This document shows, in pieces, positions 42,869-52,184 of a stretch of 64,000 bases of DNA (position 1 is the stretch's first letter; each line of letters starts with the position of its first letter). The stretch covers positions 50,694 to 114,693 of the forward strand of contig JBCBAP010000004.1 in NCBI GenBank assembly GCA_038532435.1, read 5' to 3'. The translations under genes were made by a program, and so were the position numbers. This stretch comes from JBCBAP01 sp038532435. GTDB taxonomy: Bacteria; Pseudomonadota; Alphaproteobacteria; Rhodobacterales; Rhodobacteraceae. The notes below the pieces were generated by a model. It worked only from the letters and a program-made list of their open reading frames with translations. It did not search any database and was not told the origin of the DNA.

Positions 42869-43587
42869 GCGGTCTCGCGGTCCGCACGCTAAGCTACAGC
42901 TACGGCGCTAAAATCGCGCTCGACGATGTCTGTTTTGGAGTCGAGCCCGGGGCTTTCTGCGCCTTGCTCGGGCCGAACGGGGCGGGCAAGTCCACACTGT
43001 TCGGCCTGTTGACCCGCCTCTTCGTCAGCCCGCAGGGTCGGATCGAGATTGCGGGTCATGACATGGCGCGTGCACCTCGCGCGGCCCTTGCGCGGATCGG
43101 TGTGGTGTTCCAGCAGACCACGCTCGATCTCGACCTCACTGTCGAGCAGAACCTGCGCTATTTCAGCGCCTTGCACGGCCTTTCTGGGCGAGAGGCAAAC
43201 GTCAGGATCGACGCGGCGCTCGACCGGATGGAGATGCGGGAGCGGCGGTGTGAGCGCGCCCGGACGCTCAACGGCGGCCACCGCCGACGGACGGAAATTG
43301 CGCGAAGTCTGATCCACGAACCCTCCGTGCTCCTTCTCGACGAACCGAGCGTCGGCCTGGACGCGGCCACGCGGGCCGCACTCACCCGGGACGTCCACGA
43401 GATGTGCGCCGACGGGGGGCTCACAGTGCTCTGGGCGACCCATCTGACCGACGAGGTGCGCGACGATGACCGCCTTCTTGTCCTGCACCGTGGACGACTG
43501 CTCGCGGACGGCATCGCGGGCGATGTGGCGGGCGACCTGCCGTTGACAGACCGCTTTCTGGAACTTACGGCCGGGGCAGCCGCGTGA
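42865..43587 (+). CDS. ABC-2-type ATP-binding protein of the PQQ-associated system
   Basis: A 240-residue ATPase with Walker A GPNGAGKST, signature LNGGHRRRTEIARSL (LSGGQ replaced by LNGGH, as in this subgroup), Walker B VLLLDEP and switch WATHLTDEV. It matches the TIGR03864 group. It powers the ABC-2 permease encoded next, overlapping by 4 bp. Confidence 0.88.
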   Translation: MSGLAVRTLSYSYGAKIALDDVCFGVEPGAFCALLGPNGAGKSTLFGLLTRLFVSPQGRIEIAGHDMARAPRAALARIGVVFQQTTLDLDLTVEQNLRYFSALHGLSGREANVRIDAALDRMEMRERRCERARTLNGGHRRRTEIARSLIHEPSVLLLDEPSVGLDAATRAALTRDVHEMCADGGLTVLWATHLTDEVRDDDRLLVLHRGRLLADGIAGDVAGDLPLTDRFLELTAGAAA

Positions 43588-44372
43588 CCTGGCTCGTTGC
43601 AATGCAGGCCATCGTCCTGCGCGAAGCGCTCCGTTTCGTGCATCAGAGGGAGCGGTTTCTGGCCGCGCTCGTGCGCCCGCTGGTCTGGCTCCTCGTGTTC
43701 GCCGCAGGGTTTCGTGCGGCCCTGGGGCTGTCGATCACACCGCCCTACCAGACCTACATCACCTATGAAATCTACATAGTTCCAGGGCTTTGCGGTATGA
43801 TCTTGCTGTTCAACGGCATGCAGTCCTCGCTCTCCCTCGTTTATGATCGGGAGATGGGGTCGATGCGGCTGTTGCTGACGAGCCCGCTGCCGCGCTGGTG
43901 GCTCCTGCTGTCCAAGCTGCTCGCGGGGACGGTGATCTCGATCCTGCAGGCTCTCGCCTTTCTGGCAAGTGCAGCTCTCTTCGACATCACCATGCCGCGG
44001 GAGGGCTACTTGCTGGTAATCCCAGCCTTGCTGGTCTCGGGCCTCATGCTGGGCGCGCTCGGTCTCGCGCTTTCGTCGCTGATCCGACAGCTTGAGAATT
44101 TCGCCGGGGTCATGAACTTCGTGATCTTCCCGATGTTCTTTCTCTCCTCCGCGCTCTATCCCCTGTGGAAGATGGCAGAAAGTTCGACGCTGCTGCGCGA
44201 CATCTGTGCGGTAAACCCGTTCACACATGCGGTCGAACTCATCCGCTTTGCCCTTTACGGTGAACTCCACGCTCCGGCGCTCGGGTGGACCCTCGTCGCA
44301 TTTGCCGTCTTCGGCGCGCTGGCGCTCTGGGGGTACGACCCGGCCCGCGGGCAGTTGAGCCGCAAGGCATAG
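43584..44372 (+). CDS. ABC-2-type permease of the PQQ-associated system (PedC-like)
   Basis: A 262-residue permease with about six membrane segments, GLCGMILLFNGMQSSLSLVYDRE, and the family's MNFVIFPMFFLSSALYPLWKM. It is the partner of the preceding ATPase. ABC-2 transporters usually export, so a secreted factor for the dehydrogenase is one possibility; the cargo is unknown. Confidence 0.87.
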   Translation: MTWLVAMQAIVLREALRFVHQRERFLAALVRPLVWLLVFAAGFRAALGLSITPPYQTYITYEIYIVPGLCGMILLFNGMQSSLSLVYDREMGSMRLLLTSPLPRWWLLLSKLLAGTVISILQALAFLASAALFDITMPREGYLLVIPALLVSGLMLGALGLALSSLIRQLENFAGVMNFVIFPMFFLSSALYPLWKMAESSTLLRDICAVNPFTHAVELIRFALYGELHAPALGWTLVAFAVFGALALWGYDPARGQLSRKA

Positions 44373-44474
44373 CGGCACACCTTCACAACGATCGCCCCTC
44401 ATCTACGACCATAGCGACAGTGCCTCGCGTCTTGCGCTGTGGTATTCTTCGGCATCTGCCCGGAGGACATTCTG

Positions 44475-45050
44475 ATGATCACCCGTCTTGTACTTGCGAC
44501 CCTGCTGCTGGCGACGCCCACGCTGGGCGATGAAGTCCAGACCATCGACGAAGCACTACCGACCCATGTTGACGACGCGGACGGCACGCTCAATCCGCTC
44601 GAGATGGGAATGGGCCGCGTGATGCAGAACATCCGCCGCGGCGAGACCGACATGGTGACCTGTGCCACCGGCTACTACATCACCAAGTCGGGTCGGCACG
44701 ACCCGGCGCGCGAGCTCTTCGAACGCTGCGCGGAGGCAGGTTACTCCGCGGCGATGACCTGGATGAGCCAGATGGAGGATAACGGCCTCGGCGGCCCGGA
44801 GGATCCAGACGCCGCAGCCGAATGGGACCTGCGTGCGGCAGAGGCAGGCGACCCGGTTGGCAAGTTCAACTACGGCCTCGACCTCATGCGCGGGCGCGGC
44901 GTCGCCCGGGATGTGGAGCTGGGCAAACGCTATGTGGATGAAGCCGCGCGGGACGGTCTGAAGGTCGCGCGGCGGCTGCAGGATGCCGACTATGACCTCG
45001 ACGAGGTCACGCCCGACGCGGACAACTGGAAGTATCAACCCCTCTTCTGA
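44475..45050 (+). CDS. Secreted Sel1-repeat protein
   Basis: A 191-residue protein with a signal peptide (MITRLVLATLLLATPTLG) and two to three Sel1-like helical repeats (AAEWDLRAAEAGDPVGKFNYGLDLMRGRGV and the following unit). Start at 44475 has GGAGG at 44462-44466; a GTG-type start further up would leave no room for that site. It follows the ABC permease and may scaffold protein contacts in the periplasm. Confidence 0.78.
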   Translation: MITRLVLATLLLATPTLGDEVQTIDEALPTHVDDADGTLNPLEMGMGRVMQNIRRGETDMVTCATGYYITKSGRHDPARELFERCAEAGYSAAMTWMSQMEDNGLGGPEDPDAAAEWDLRAAEAGDPVGKFNYGLDLMRGRGVARDVELGKRYVDEAARDGLKVARRLQDADYDLDEVTPDADNWKYQPLF

Positions 45051-45100
45051 ATCAGCGCGGAGTGCGCTAGACCCTGCCCTCTTGTGGATGGGAGGGGATC

Positions 45101-45616
45101 GTGAAGCGCGTCATGATCGTGGGTGGACCCGGATCGGGCAAAAGCACCCTTGCCCTCAAGTTGGGCGAGATCACCGGCCTGCCGATCCATCATATGGACC
45201 ATATCCACTGGAAGGCCGGTTGGGTCGAACGCCCCCGGCCAGAAAAGATCGCGATGTCTCTTGAGATCCATGCAAAGGACCGCTGGATCCTGGAGGGCGG
45301 CCTCTCCGCCACCTATGACGACCGCGTAGCGCGGTGCGACACCCTGATCTGGCTCGATGTGCCGATGTGGCTGCGCCTTTTCCGGGTGCTGCGCCGGACG
45401 TTGCGATATCTCGGGCAGACCCGGCCAGACCTGCCGGACGGATGCCCGGAGCAGTTCAGCGGTGAGACGGTCGAGTTCATCCGGTTTATCATCCGAACGC
45501 GGCGCACGGCGCGAAACCGCATTCTACGCCTGCGCGCTGAGGCGCCCGCCCACGTCACCCAGGTCCGCCTGACGACGATCCCGTCTGTGGAGCGTTACCT
45601 CGCCACCCTGTCATAG
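45101..45616 (+). CDS. P-loop NTPase, adenylate-kinase-like (FlaR-type)
   Basis: A 171-residue small kinase-fold protein: Walker A GGPGSGKST, HHMDHIHWKAGW as the family's base-binding loop, and DTLIWLDVP. It is related to proteins annotated as DNA topology modulation FlaR. GTG start at 45101 in a GGAGGGGATC context. It ends tail-to-tail with the ABC ATPase gene, overlapping 6 bases. Its role is unknown. Confidence 0.8.
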   Translation: MKRVMIVGGPGSGKSTLALKLGEITGLPIHHMDHIHWKAGWVERPRPEKIAMSLEIHAKDRWILEGGLSATYDDRVARCDTLIWLDVPMWLRLFRVLRRTLRYLGQTRPDLPDGCPEQFSGETVEFIRFIIRTRRTARNRILRLRAEAPAHVTQVRLTTIPSVERYLATLS

Positions 45617-46270
45617 GAACAGGGCGGGGGAGCCGCCGAGCGTCAATGTCCGGTCCGCGAGGCGTTCCGCCTCTGCCATCGAATGGGTCACGAGCAGGGT
45701 CGCCACAGGCTGTGCTGCGCGCAGCGCTTCAAAGAGCTGCAGCATCTCCTCAGCCATCGCCGGGTCGAGGGACACGAAAGGTTCGTCCATCAGCAGAAGG
45801 CTCGGGCGCGTGGCGAATGCGCGGGCCAGCGAAAGGCGCCGTTGTTGCCCGAGCGACAGCTGTCCCGGAAACCGGTGGCCGAGCCCCCCGAGCCCGACGG
45901 ACGCGAGCGAAGCCTCGATCGCCTCACCATCGATGCGCGCGGTCAGGCGCAGATTGTCCGCTGCACTGCGCCAGGGCAGCAGGAGGGGATCCTGAAACAC
46001 CATTGCGCATGTCGCCGGACCCGACACCGTGCCGCGGTAGCGCGTTTCGAGCCCCGCTACGATCCGGAGGAACGTGGACTTGCCGATGCCTGAAGGGCCG
46101 GTGATCGCGACGGTTTCCTGCGGCTGCAATGTCAGCTCACACCGACCGAGCACCGGCTCAGCGCCGAAGCGCATGTCCTCAAGCGCGACCGTCAAGAGCG
46201 CTGGCTGCGTCATCAGCTCCACCGGGGCCGGTGGTGCCACAGCGCGAAGATGTCTCGCGGGCGCATTCAT
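45611..46270 (-). CDS. NitT/TauT-type ABC transporter ATP-binding protein
   Basis: A 219-residue ATPase with Walker A GPSGIGKST, signature LSLGQQRRLSLARAF, Walker B LLLMDEP and switch VTHSMAEAERLADR. The signature's Gly-Gly is Leu-Gly, seen in some members of this class. Shorter than usual at the C-terminus. It follows the binding-protein gene by 10 bp; the matching permease is at 30810-31574. Confidence 0.85.
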   Translation of the reverse strand: MNAPARHLRAVAPPAPVELMTQPALLTVALEDMRFGAEPVLGRCELTLQPQETVAITGPSGIGKSTFLRIVAGLETRYRGTVSGPATCAMVFQDPLLLPWRSAADNLRLTARIDGEAIEASLASVGLGGLGHRFPGQLSLGQQRRLSLARAFATRPSLLLMDEPFVSLDPAMAEEMLQLFEALRAAQPVATLLVTHSMAEAERLADRTLTLGGSPALFL

Positions 46271-46280
46271 GCCCGCTGCG

Positions 46281-47252
46281 TCAGCTTCCGAAATTGACGA
46301 ACACGCCGTCGGGAAGCTCCGTCGCGTCGCCCAACAAGTCCTCGCCACCGAGGGAGACCATCAGCTTGAGCATCCGGTCCGCCGCGTCCGGGTCAACGGG
46401 ACCCTCCGCCGGGATTCCCGCCCGGAAGCCGCTGACGAGCGCGTCGAACTGCGCGTCGGTCTTCGCGTTCATCCGGGGGCGCAGGCGGGCCCATTCATCG
46501 TCATGCGTGGCAAGGATCTCCTTCGCCCCGCGGGATGCGGTGGCGAGGCCCTGCACGATTTCCGGGTTTTCGGCCAGCAGCTCACCCTTCACGACATAGC
46601 CCAAAAGCGGCGTTTCCGGATCAAGGCCGAGGGCGGTCGCCGCCTCCGCCACAGTGATCAACGGACGCATGCCGCTCGCATCCATTTTCGCCATGAAGTG
46701 CCAGAAGTTGATTGCTCCATCGAGGTCACCGTCCAGAGCCGTCTTGAAGATGAGCGGCGGCGCACCGAACACCTGCTCCGTCGCGCCCTTGAGGTCGAGG
46801 CCATGCTCCTGTTCCGCGTACGCGCGCAGGATGAGCCAGCTCTTGTCGAGCGGCCCCCCGGCGATCCCGACCTTGCCCCCGGCAAGATCGGCAAGCGAGC
46901 GCGCCGAGCTGTCATCGGGCACCATCACCCCGCCAACAGCCTTTGAGTAAGGGATGAAGACATAGTCCTTGCCCGCCGCGCGCTGCCGCGCCACCCAGAG
47001 CCAGTCCGACACGATGACATCAGCCTCGCCGCCCTGGAACGCAACCTTGGCCGCGGAACCGCCCGCCATGCCCTGGACCTGCAGGTCAAACCCGTTGGCC
47101 GCATCGAGGCCGTGATGCGTGATCGTATCCAGTTCCCAGTTCACGGTGCCGAACTTCAGCACCGCGGCGCGCAGCGTCTGCATCTCCGCCAGGGCCGATG
47201 AGGCGACAAGGGTTGCGGTGACTGCGATTCCGGTAAAGACCCGCTTCAGCAT
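46281..47252 (-). CDS. NitT/TauT-type ABC substrate-binding protein
   Basis: A 323-residue periplasmic protein with signal peptide (to SSALA-EM) and the TauA-like opening RAAVLKFGTVNWELDTITHHGLD. It would feed the importer formed with the ATPase after it and the distant permease. The ligand is unknown; association with xoxF genes raises the possibility of a nutrient or cofactor linked to methanol oxidation. Confidence 0.85.
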   Translation of the reverse strand: MLKRVFTGIAVTATLVASSALAEMQTLRAAVLKFGTVNWELDTITHHGLDAANGFDLQVQGMAGGSAAKVAFQGGEADVIVSDWLWVARQRAAGKDYVFIPYSKAVGGVMVPDDSSARSLADLAGGKVGIAGGPLDKSWLILRAYAEQEHGLDLKGATEQVFGAPPLIFKTALDGDLDGAINFWHFMAKMDASGMRPLITVAEAATALGLDPETPLLGYVVKGELLAENPEIVQGLATASRGAKEILATHDDEWARLRPRMNAKTDAQFDALVSGFRAGIPAEGPVDPDAADRMLKLMVSLGGEDLLGDATELPDGVFVNFGS

Positions 47253-47324
47253 CGTGTGCTCCTCCCTGTTTTGCGGCCACCCTAGCAGCCCGCGCCGGTT
47301 GCCCAATAGGACCAAAGGCTCGGC

Positions 47325-47861
47325 CTATTCGATCACAAGGTAGGGGAGCCAGTGGCCCGCCGGCTCTCCGGGTTCCAGATGCACGTCGCGCACCGGGCGC
47401 AGATCGCCCGCGTCCGGCGGGGCGGAGAGGACGTCCATGTCCATTTCGTGCAAACGTCCCTCGATACGGCCTTCGACAATCGAAAGATCGTAGTAGACCC
47501 CGTTCCACATGTTGATCCCGTATTCGTTGGACCGTTTCCACAGGAACAGAAGGTCATACTCGAGGTCGGTCAGATCGTTTGCGGCGATCCGGTTGCGGTT
47601 CTCGTAAGGATAGGGGACATAACACCAGGTCTTCTCCTGTCCATCGAGGCACTTGAACGGTCGCATGGACAGGAAATGATCCGTGAACGGCTCCTCCCGC
47701 ATGGTGAGCCGATACCCGCCGTCCGCATCGAAGGCGACGTCCCCGACCGCGATCCGCGTCCCGTCGAGATCCTGCAGATAAACCACACGATCCCCGGTCA
47801 TGGGCCCCGCAAGGGCCGCGGAGGCGGCCAGACAGGCCAGTCCGGCACTCAAGGCGCGCAT
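47325..47861 (-). CDS. Secreted hypothetical protein of the xoxF locus
   Basis: A 178-residue protein with a signal peptide (to AALA-GP) and a beta-rich mature part: RIAVGDVAFDADGGYRLTMR, then two Cys (PFKCLDGQEKTWCYVPY) likely to form a disulfide. No known family is recognised. It starts the minus-strand unit before the binding-protein gene, with xoxF divergent. Confidence 0.75.
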   Translation of the reverse strand: MRALSAGLACLAASAALAGPMTGDRVVYLQDLDGTRIAVGDVAFDADGGYRLTMREEPFTDHFLSMRPFKCLDGQEKTWCYVPYPYENRNRIAANDLTDLEYDLLFLWKRSNEYGINMWNGVYYDLSIVEGRIEGRLHEMDMDVLSAPPDAGDLRPVRDVHLEPGEPAGHWLPYLVIE

Positions 47862-48067
47862 GTCATCCTTCCCGGATCGTTTGCGCTGATCCTAACGGTC
47901 GCGCGACCGCCTCCGCCCCGAGACTTTGGTCTGAGCAACTGTCAGGCGACCTTTACGACCATTGTGCAATTTCATCGCAACAGTGCCGGACGAATACTGA
48001 GGTCGCGGAAACTTGACCGTGTGCGGTCGTTTCCTCCGCGAACGACACATAATCAGGGAGGTTGCTG

Positions 48068-49831
48068 ATGAACCGGTTCATCACCGCCGTCACCGCTGGC
48101 CTTATGGCCGCCGGGGCCGCTCAGGCCGATGTGACGGAGCAGGATCTGGCGAACGATCAGACCATGACAACTCAAGTCGTTACCAACGGGATGGGACGAC
48201 ATCTTCAGCGCTACAGCCCGCTCGAAACACTCAACCGGGACAATGTCGAGCATCTGGTCCCGGCCTGGGCGTTCTCCCTCGGCGGTGAGAAGCAGCGCGG
48301 GCAGGAGACCCAGCCCCTCATCTACGACGGCATGATGTACATCACCGGGTCCTATTCCCGACTTTATGCCATCGACCTCAAAACGGGCAAGGAAGTGTGG
48401 CAGTACGACGCCCGCCTGCCCGAGGGCATCCTGCCCTGCTGCGACGTGGTCAACCGGGGCGCTGCAATCTACGGCGACAAGGTCTTCTTCGGCACGCTTG
48501 ATGCGCGGATCGTCGCGCTCGATCACAAGACCGGCGACGTGGTCTGGCGCAAGAAGATCGCGGATTACAAGGCCGGCTACAGCTACACCGCGGCACCGCT
48601 CATCGTGAACGGGCTCATCATCACCGGCAATTCCGGCGGCGAGTTCGGCATCGTCGGTGAGGTGCAGGCCCGCGACACCGAAACCGGAGAGCTTGTCTGG
48701 ACACGCCCGGTCATCGAAGGCCACATGGGCACGCTCAACGGCGAGGAAAGCACCATGACCGGGACGCTCAACGCGACCTGGCCCGGTGACATGTGGAAGA
48801 CCGGCGGCGGGGCGACCTGGCTCGGCGGATCCTACGATGCGGACACGGATACGCTGGTGTTCGGCACCGGCAACCCCGCCCCCTGGAACAGCCATCTGCG
48901 CAACGCGGGCGAGCCTACCGACGGCAACGCGGGCGACAACCTCTACGCCGCCTCCCGCCTCGGCATCGATCCGGCGACCGGAGAGATCAAGTGGCATTTC
49001 CAGGCAACACCGCGGGAAGGCTGGGACTATGACGGTGTGAACGAGGTCGTCGCCTACACCGACCGCGCAGGCAACATGCGCTACGCGACCGCGGACCGAA
49101 ACGGCTTTTTCTACGTCCTCAACCGCGAGGATGGTGCCTTCGTCTCCGCCACACCGTTCGTGAAGGATATCTCCTGGGCCGAAGGGATCGACGAGACCGG
49201 GCGTCCGATCTTCGTGGAGGAGAACCGCCCGGGCAATCCGCTCGACGCAGCGGACGGGAAGAAGGGGGAGACGATCTTCGCCGCACCCTCCTTCCTCGGG
49301 GGCAAGAACTGGATGCCGATGGCCTTCTCCCAGCGGACGGGCAACTTCTACGTGCCGTCCAACGAGTGGGGCATGGACATCTGGAACGAGCCGATCACGT
49401 ACAAGAAGGGGGCGGCTTACCTCGGCGCTGGCTTCACCATCAAGCCGCTCTATGAGGACCATATCGGATCCCTCAAAGCCATCGATCCGGACACCGGAGA
49501 GATCAAGTGGGAGGTCAAGAACGACGCCCCGCTCTGGGGTGGCGTGATGGCCACGGCAGGTGGACTGGTCTTCACCGGCACCCCCGAGGGCGCGTTCAAG
49601 GCCTTCGATGATGAGACCGGTGAACTGCTCTGGGAGTTCCAGACAGGCTCCGGCATCGTCGGCCAGCCCGTGACGTGGGAGCAGGATGGAGAGCAATATG
49701 TCTCCGTCATCTCCGGCTGGGGCGGCGCGGTGCCGCTCTGGGGCGGCGAAGTGGCCAAGAAGGTGAACTACCTCAATCAGGGGGGAACCCTCTGGACCTT
49801 CAAGCTGCCGCGTCAACTCGCCGCCAACTGA
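48068..49831 (+). CDS. xoxF: PQQ-dependent methanol dehydrogenase, lanthanide type (XoxF)
   Basis: A 587-residue eight-bladed quinoprotein with signal peptide (to AAQA-DV). The catalytic Asp320 and the extra Asp322 in GWDYDGVNE mark it as lanthanide-dependent; calcium MxaF enzymes lack the second Asp. Likely further metal ligands are Glu192 (GGEFG) and Asn269 (GTGNPAPW), and the adjacent Cys124-Cys125 form the disulfide over PQQ. It oxidises methanol and other small alcohols in the periplasm and reduces cytochrome XoxG. The ATG at 48068 follows AGGGAGG. A strong terminator ends the gene. Confidence 0.94.
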   Translation: MNRFITAVTAGLMAAGAAQADVTEQDLANDQTMTTQVVTNGMGRHLQRYSPLETLNRDNVEHLVPAWAFSLGGEKQRGQETQPLIYDGMMYITGSYSRLYAIDLKTGKEVWQYDARLPEGILPCCDVVNRGAAIYGDKVFFGTLDARIVALDHKTGDVVWRKKIADYKAGYSYTAAPLIVNGLIITGNSGGEFGIVGEVQARDTETGELVWTRPVIEGHMGTLNGEESTMTGTLNATWPGDMWKTGGGATWLGGSYDADTDTLVFGTGNPAPWNSHLRNAGEPTDGNAGDNLYAASRLGIDPATGEIKWHFQATPREGWDYDGVNEVVAYTDRAGNMRYATADRNGFFYVLNREDGAFVSATPFVKDISWAEGIDETGRPIFVEENRPGNPLDAADGKKGETIFAAPSFLGGKNWMPMAFSQRTGNFYVPSNEWGMDIWNEPITYKKGAAYLGAGFTIKPLYEDHIGSLKAIDPDTGEIKWEVKNDAPLWGGVMATAGGLVFTGTPEGAFKAFDDETGELLWEFQTGSGIVGQPVTWEQDGEQYVSVISGWGGAVPLWGGEVAKKVNYLNQGGTLWTFKLPRQLAAN

Positions 49832-49851
49832 GCGAGGCCATTGCCGAACCG

Positions 49852-49880
49852 AAAGGCGCGTCCTCCGGGGCGCGCCTTTT
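49852..49880 (+). terminator. Rho-independent terminator after xoxF
   Basis: AAAGGCGCG (49852-49860) pairs with CGCGCCTTT (49871-49879) around a ten-base loop and is followed by T. Located 20 bp past the xoxF stop. Confidence 0.82.
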
Positions 49881-50007
49881 CGCATCCAGCGCTCCAAGAA
49901 CCCCTCGGACGAATCCTCCCCCTCCGGCGCACCGCCCCCTCTTCTTCTGGCAGAAAATATCCCGGCCGGAGGCTCCGGCACGTGCTGCACGCGCAAGGTG
50001 GATCGGC

Positions 50008-50084
50008 TGGTAGGCCCGGCAGGACTTGAACCCGCAACCAAAGCGTTATGAGCGCTCTGCTCTAACCAATTGAGCTACAGGCCC
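50008..50084 (-). tRNA. tRNA with CAU anticodon (tRNA-Ile2 or tRNA-Met)
   Basis: A 77-base cloverleaf read on the minus strand, with acceptor GGGCCTG, D-arm TAGCTCAATTGGTTAGAGCA, anticodon loop CTCATAA, T-loop GGTTCAAGTCC and encoded CCA. The CTCATAA loop and the surrounding arms resemble the Ile2 tRNA whose C34 is turned to lysidine by TilS, but elongator Met cannot be excluded by eye. Confidence 0.93.
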
Positions 50085-50182
50085 AGCACCTTTTCGATAG
50101 CAGACGCGGACCGGGGGTCAAGGGCCGTTGCCCTGCCCTGCCCCATGGTCTATGCCGCGTGGCCAAAGGGAGATGCTGCGCC

Positions 50183-51238
50183 ATGACGAAGACACCGGAG
50201 TCCCTCACTTACGCCGATGCGGGTGTGGACATCGACGCGGGCAATGCGTTGGTCGAACGGATCAAGCCCGCGGCGCGGGCCACGAACCGCGCGGGCGTGA
50301 TGGCGGGGCTCGGCGGGTTCGGCGGCCTCTTCGATCTCAAAGCAGCGGGCTACACCGACCCGATCCTCGTGGCTGCGACCGATGGAGTGGGCACCAAGCT
50401 GCGGATCGCCATCGACACGGGTCATGTGGAGGGGGTCGGCATCGACCTCGTGGCCATGTGCGTGAACGATCTGATCTGTCAGGGTGCTGAGCCCCTCTTT
50501 TTCCTCGACTACTTCGCGACCGGAAAGCTCTCCGTCGATGTCGCCGCCGCAGTTGTCGAGGGCATCGCGGAAGGGTGCGCCCGCTCCGGCTGCGCGCTCA
50601 TCGGCGGGGAAACGGCGGAGATGCCGGGCATGTATCCCGAGGGCGACTTCGACCTTGCGGGCTTCGCCGTCGGTGCCTTGGAACGGGGCACGGCCCTGCC
50701 CCGCGATGTGGGCGTGGGCGACGTGCTGCTGGGCCTCGGATCGAACGGCGTGCATTCCAACGGCTACAGCCTCGTGCGCCGGGTCGTTGCGCGCTCCGGC
50801 CTCGATTTCGACGCGCCCTGCCCGTTTCAGGCGCCTGCAGACCTTTCCTTGGGTGCGGTCCTGCTGGAGCCGACACGGCTCTACGTCCGGCCCGCACTTG
50901 ATCTGCTGAAGTCCGGTATGGTGCACGCGCTTGCCCACATCACCGGCGGCGGCCTGACGGAGAACCTGCCACGGGTCCTACCCGAGGGCCTGGGAGCCGA
51001 CATCGACCTGTCGGCCATCGACATGCCGCCGGTCTTCCGCTGGATGCAAGGCGTGGGCGAGATCCCGGAGGCGGAGATGCTCAAGACGTTCAACTGTGGC
51101 GTCGGCCTCGTCGCTATGGTCCCCGCCGACCAGGCGGACGCAGCGACGGCCCGGCTCACCGAGGCTGGCGAGCGTGTGACACGCCTCGGCACGGTCACGG
51201 GCGGCGGCGGGATCCGCTACACCGGATCGCTTGGGTGA
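50183..51238 (+). CDS. purM: Phosphoribosylformylglycinamidine cyclo-ligase
   Basis: A 351-residue PurM, which closes the imidazole ring of AIR in purine synthesis using ATP. TYADAGVDIDAGN, ATDGVGTKLRIA, GGETAEMPGMY and GVHSNGYSLVR are the family's motifs. Start at 50183 leaves the usual length. It overlaps purN by 4 bp (GTGA), the usual coupling of consecutive purine steps. Confidence 0.95.
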   Translation: MTKTPESLTYADAGVDIDAGNALVERIKPAARATNRAGVMAGLGGFGGLFDLKAAGYTDPILVAATDGVGTKLRIAIDTGHVEGVGIDLVAMCVNDLICQGAEPLFFLDYFATGKLSVDVAAAVVEGIAEGCARSGCALIGGETAEMPGMYPEGDFDLAGFAVGALERGTALPRDVGVGDVLLGLGSNGVHSNGYSLVRRVVARSGLDFDAPCPFQAPADLSLGAVLLEPTRLYVRPALDLLKSGMVHALAHITGGGLTENLPRVLPEGLGADIDLSAIDMPPVFRWMQGVGEIPEAEMLKTFNCGVGLVAMVPADQADAATARLTEAGERVTRLGTVTGGGGIRYTGSLG

Positions 51239-51834
51239 CGCCCGTGCGCGTCGGCATCCTGATTTCTGGTGGCGGGTCCAACATGTGCGCCCTTGTCGAT
51301 GACATGGCCCGACCGGATCACCCGGCTCGCCCTGCGCTCGTCCTCTCCAATCGCCCGGATGCTGGCGGGTTGAGCAACGCCGCAGAGCGCGGTGTCACCA
51401 CAGCCGTCGTCGACCACCGGGATTGGCCGGAAGATCGCACGGGTTTCGAGGCTGCGATGCAAAAGCACCTCGTGGAGGCTGAGGTGGATCTGGTCTGCCT
51501 TGCGGGCTTCATGCGGATCCTTACCGGCGCCTTCGTGTCGCGATGGGCCGGGCGGATGCTGAACATCCATCCCTCGCTGCTCCCGAAATACCCGGGGCTC
51601 GACACCCATGCCCGCGCCATTGCCGCCCGGGATGCGGAGCATGGCTGCACGGTTCATGAGGTGATCCCGGAACTCGACGCAGGTCCGATCCTCGGTCAGG
51701 CCCGCGTGCCGATCCAGTCCGGGGAAACGGCAGAAAGCCTCGCCGCACGGCTCCTTCCCCTTGAACACCGTCTCTACCCGGCAGTGCTGCGCCGGTTTGC
51801 CGCCGGTGACCGCACGAGGATCGAGATCCCATGA
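51235..51834 (+). CDS. purN: Phosphoribosylglycinamide formyltransferase
   Basis: A 199-residue PurN that transfers a formyl group from 10-formyl-THF to GAR. ISGGGSNM binds phosphate, NIHPSLLPKYPG contains the catalytic Asn-His pair, and HGCTVHEVIPELDAGPIL has the catalytic Asp. GTG start at 51235 is inside the purM stop. Confidence 0.95.
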   Translation: MTPVRVGILISGGGSNMCALVDDMARPDHPARPALVLSNRPDAGGLSNAAERGVTTAVVDHRDWPEDRTGFEAAMQKHLVEAEVDLVCLAGFMRILTGAFVSRWAGRMLNIHPSLLPKYPGLDTHARAIAARDAEHGCTVHEVIPELDAGPILGQARVPIQSGETAESLAARLLPLEHRLYPAVLRRFAAGDRTRIEIP

Positions 51835-52184
51835 GCCGCCCCGTCTCCGCCATTCGCAACCTCGGGCCCAAGTCAGACGCGCAGTTCGCACGGGCCGGGA
51901 TGACGACGGCGGAAGAGGTGGAAGCACTCGGGGCGGACGCGGCCTACGCGCAGCTTCTCGCCCATGGTACCCAACCGCATTTCATCGGGTACTACGCGCT
52001 CGTGATGGGCCTCCAGGGCCGCCCCTGGAACAATGCGACACCGGAAGAGAAGGTGGCTCTGCGCGCTCGGTTCGATGAGATTAAGGCTGCTGCGAAATCC
52101 ACGCCCGAGGCAACGCTGAGCGCGCTCGACCGCGCGCTTTCCCAGATCGGAGTCGGTCCTGCCGATCTTACGAAGAAATCCTAG
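51831..52184 (+). CDS. TfoX/Sxy C-terminal domain protein
   Basis: A 117-residue protein with only the helix-hairpin-helix-like TfoX C-terminal domain (IRNLGPKSDAQFARAGMTTAEEVEALGADAAY). It overlaps purN by 4 bp. Short TfoX-C proteins are common in alphaproteobacteria; whether they touch competence is unknown. Confidence 0.85.
   Translation: MSRPVSAIRNLGPKSDAQFARAGMTTAEEVEALGADAAYAQLLAHGTQPHFIGYYALVMGLQGRPWNNATPEEKVALRARFDEIKAAAKSTPEATLSALDRALSQIGVGPADLTKKS

Noticed and set aside
48053..50041. A 662-codon minus-strand frame across xoxF running into the tRNA
   Set aside because: Antisense shadow; it would also read through the xoxF terminator and the tRNA.
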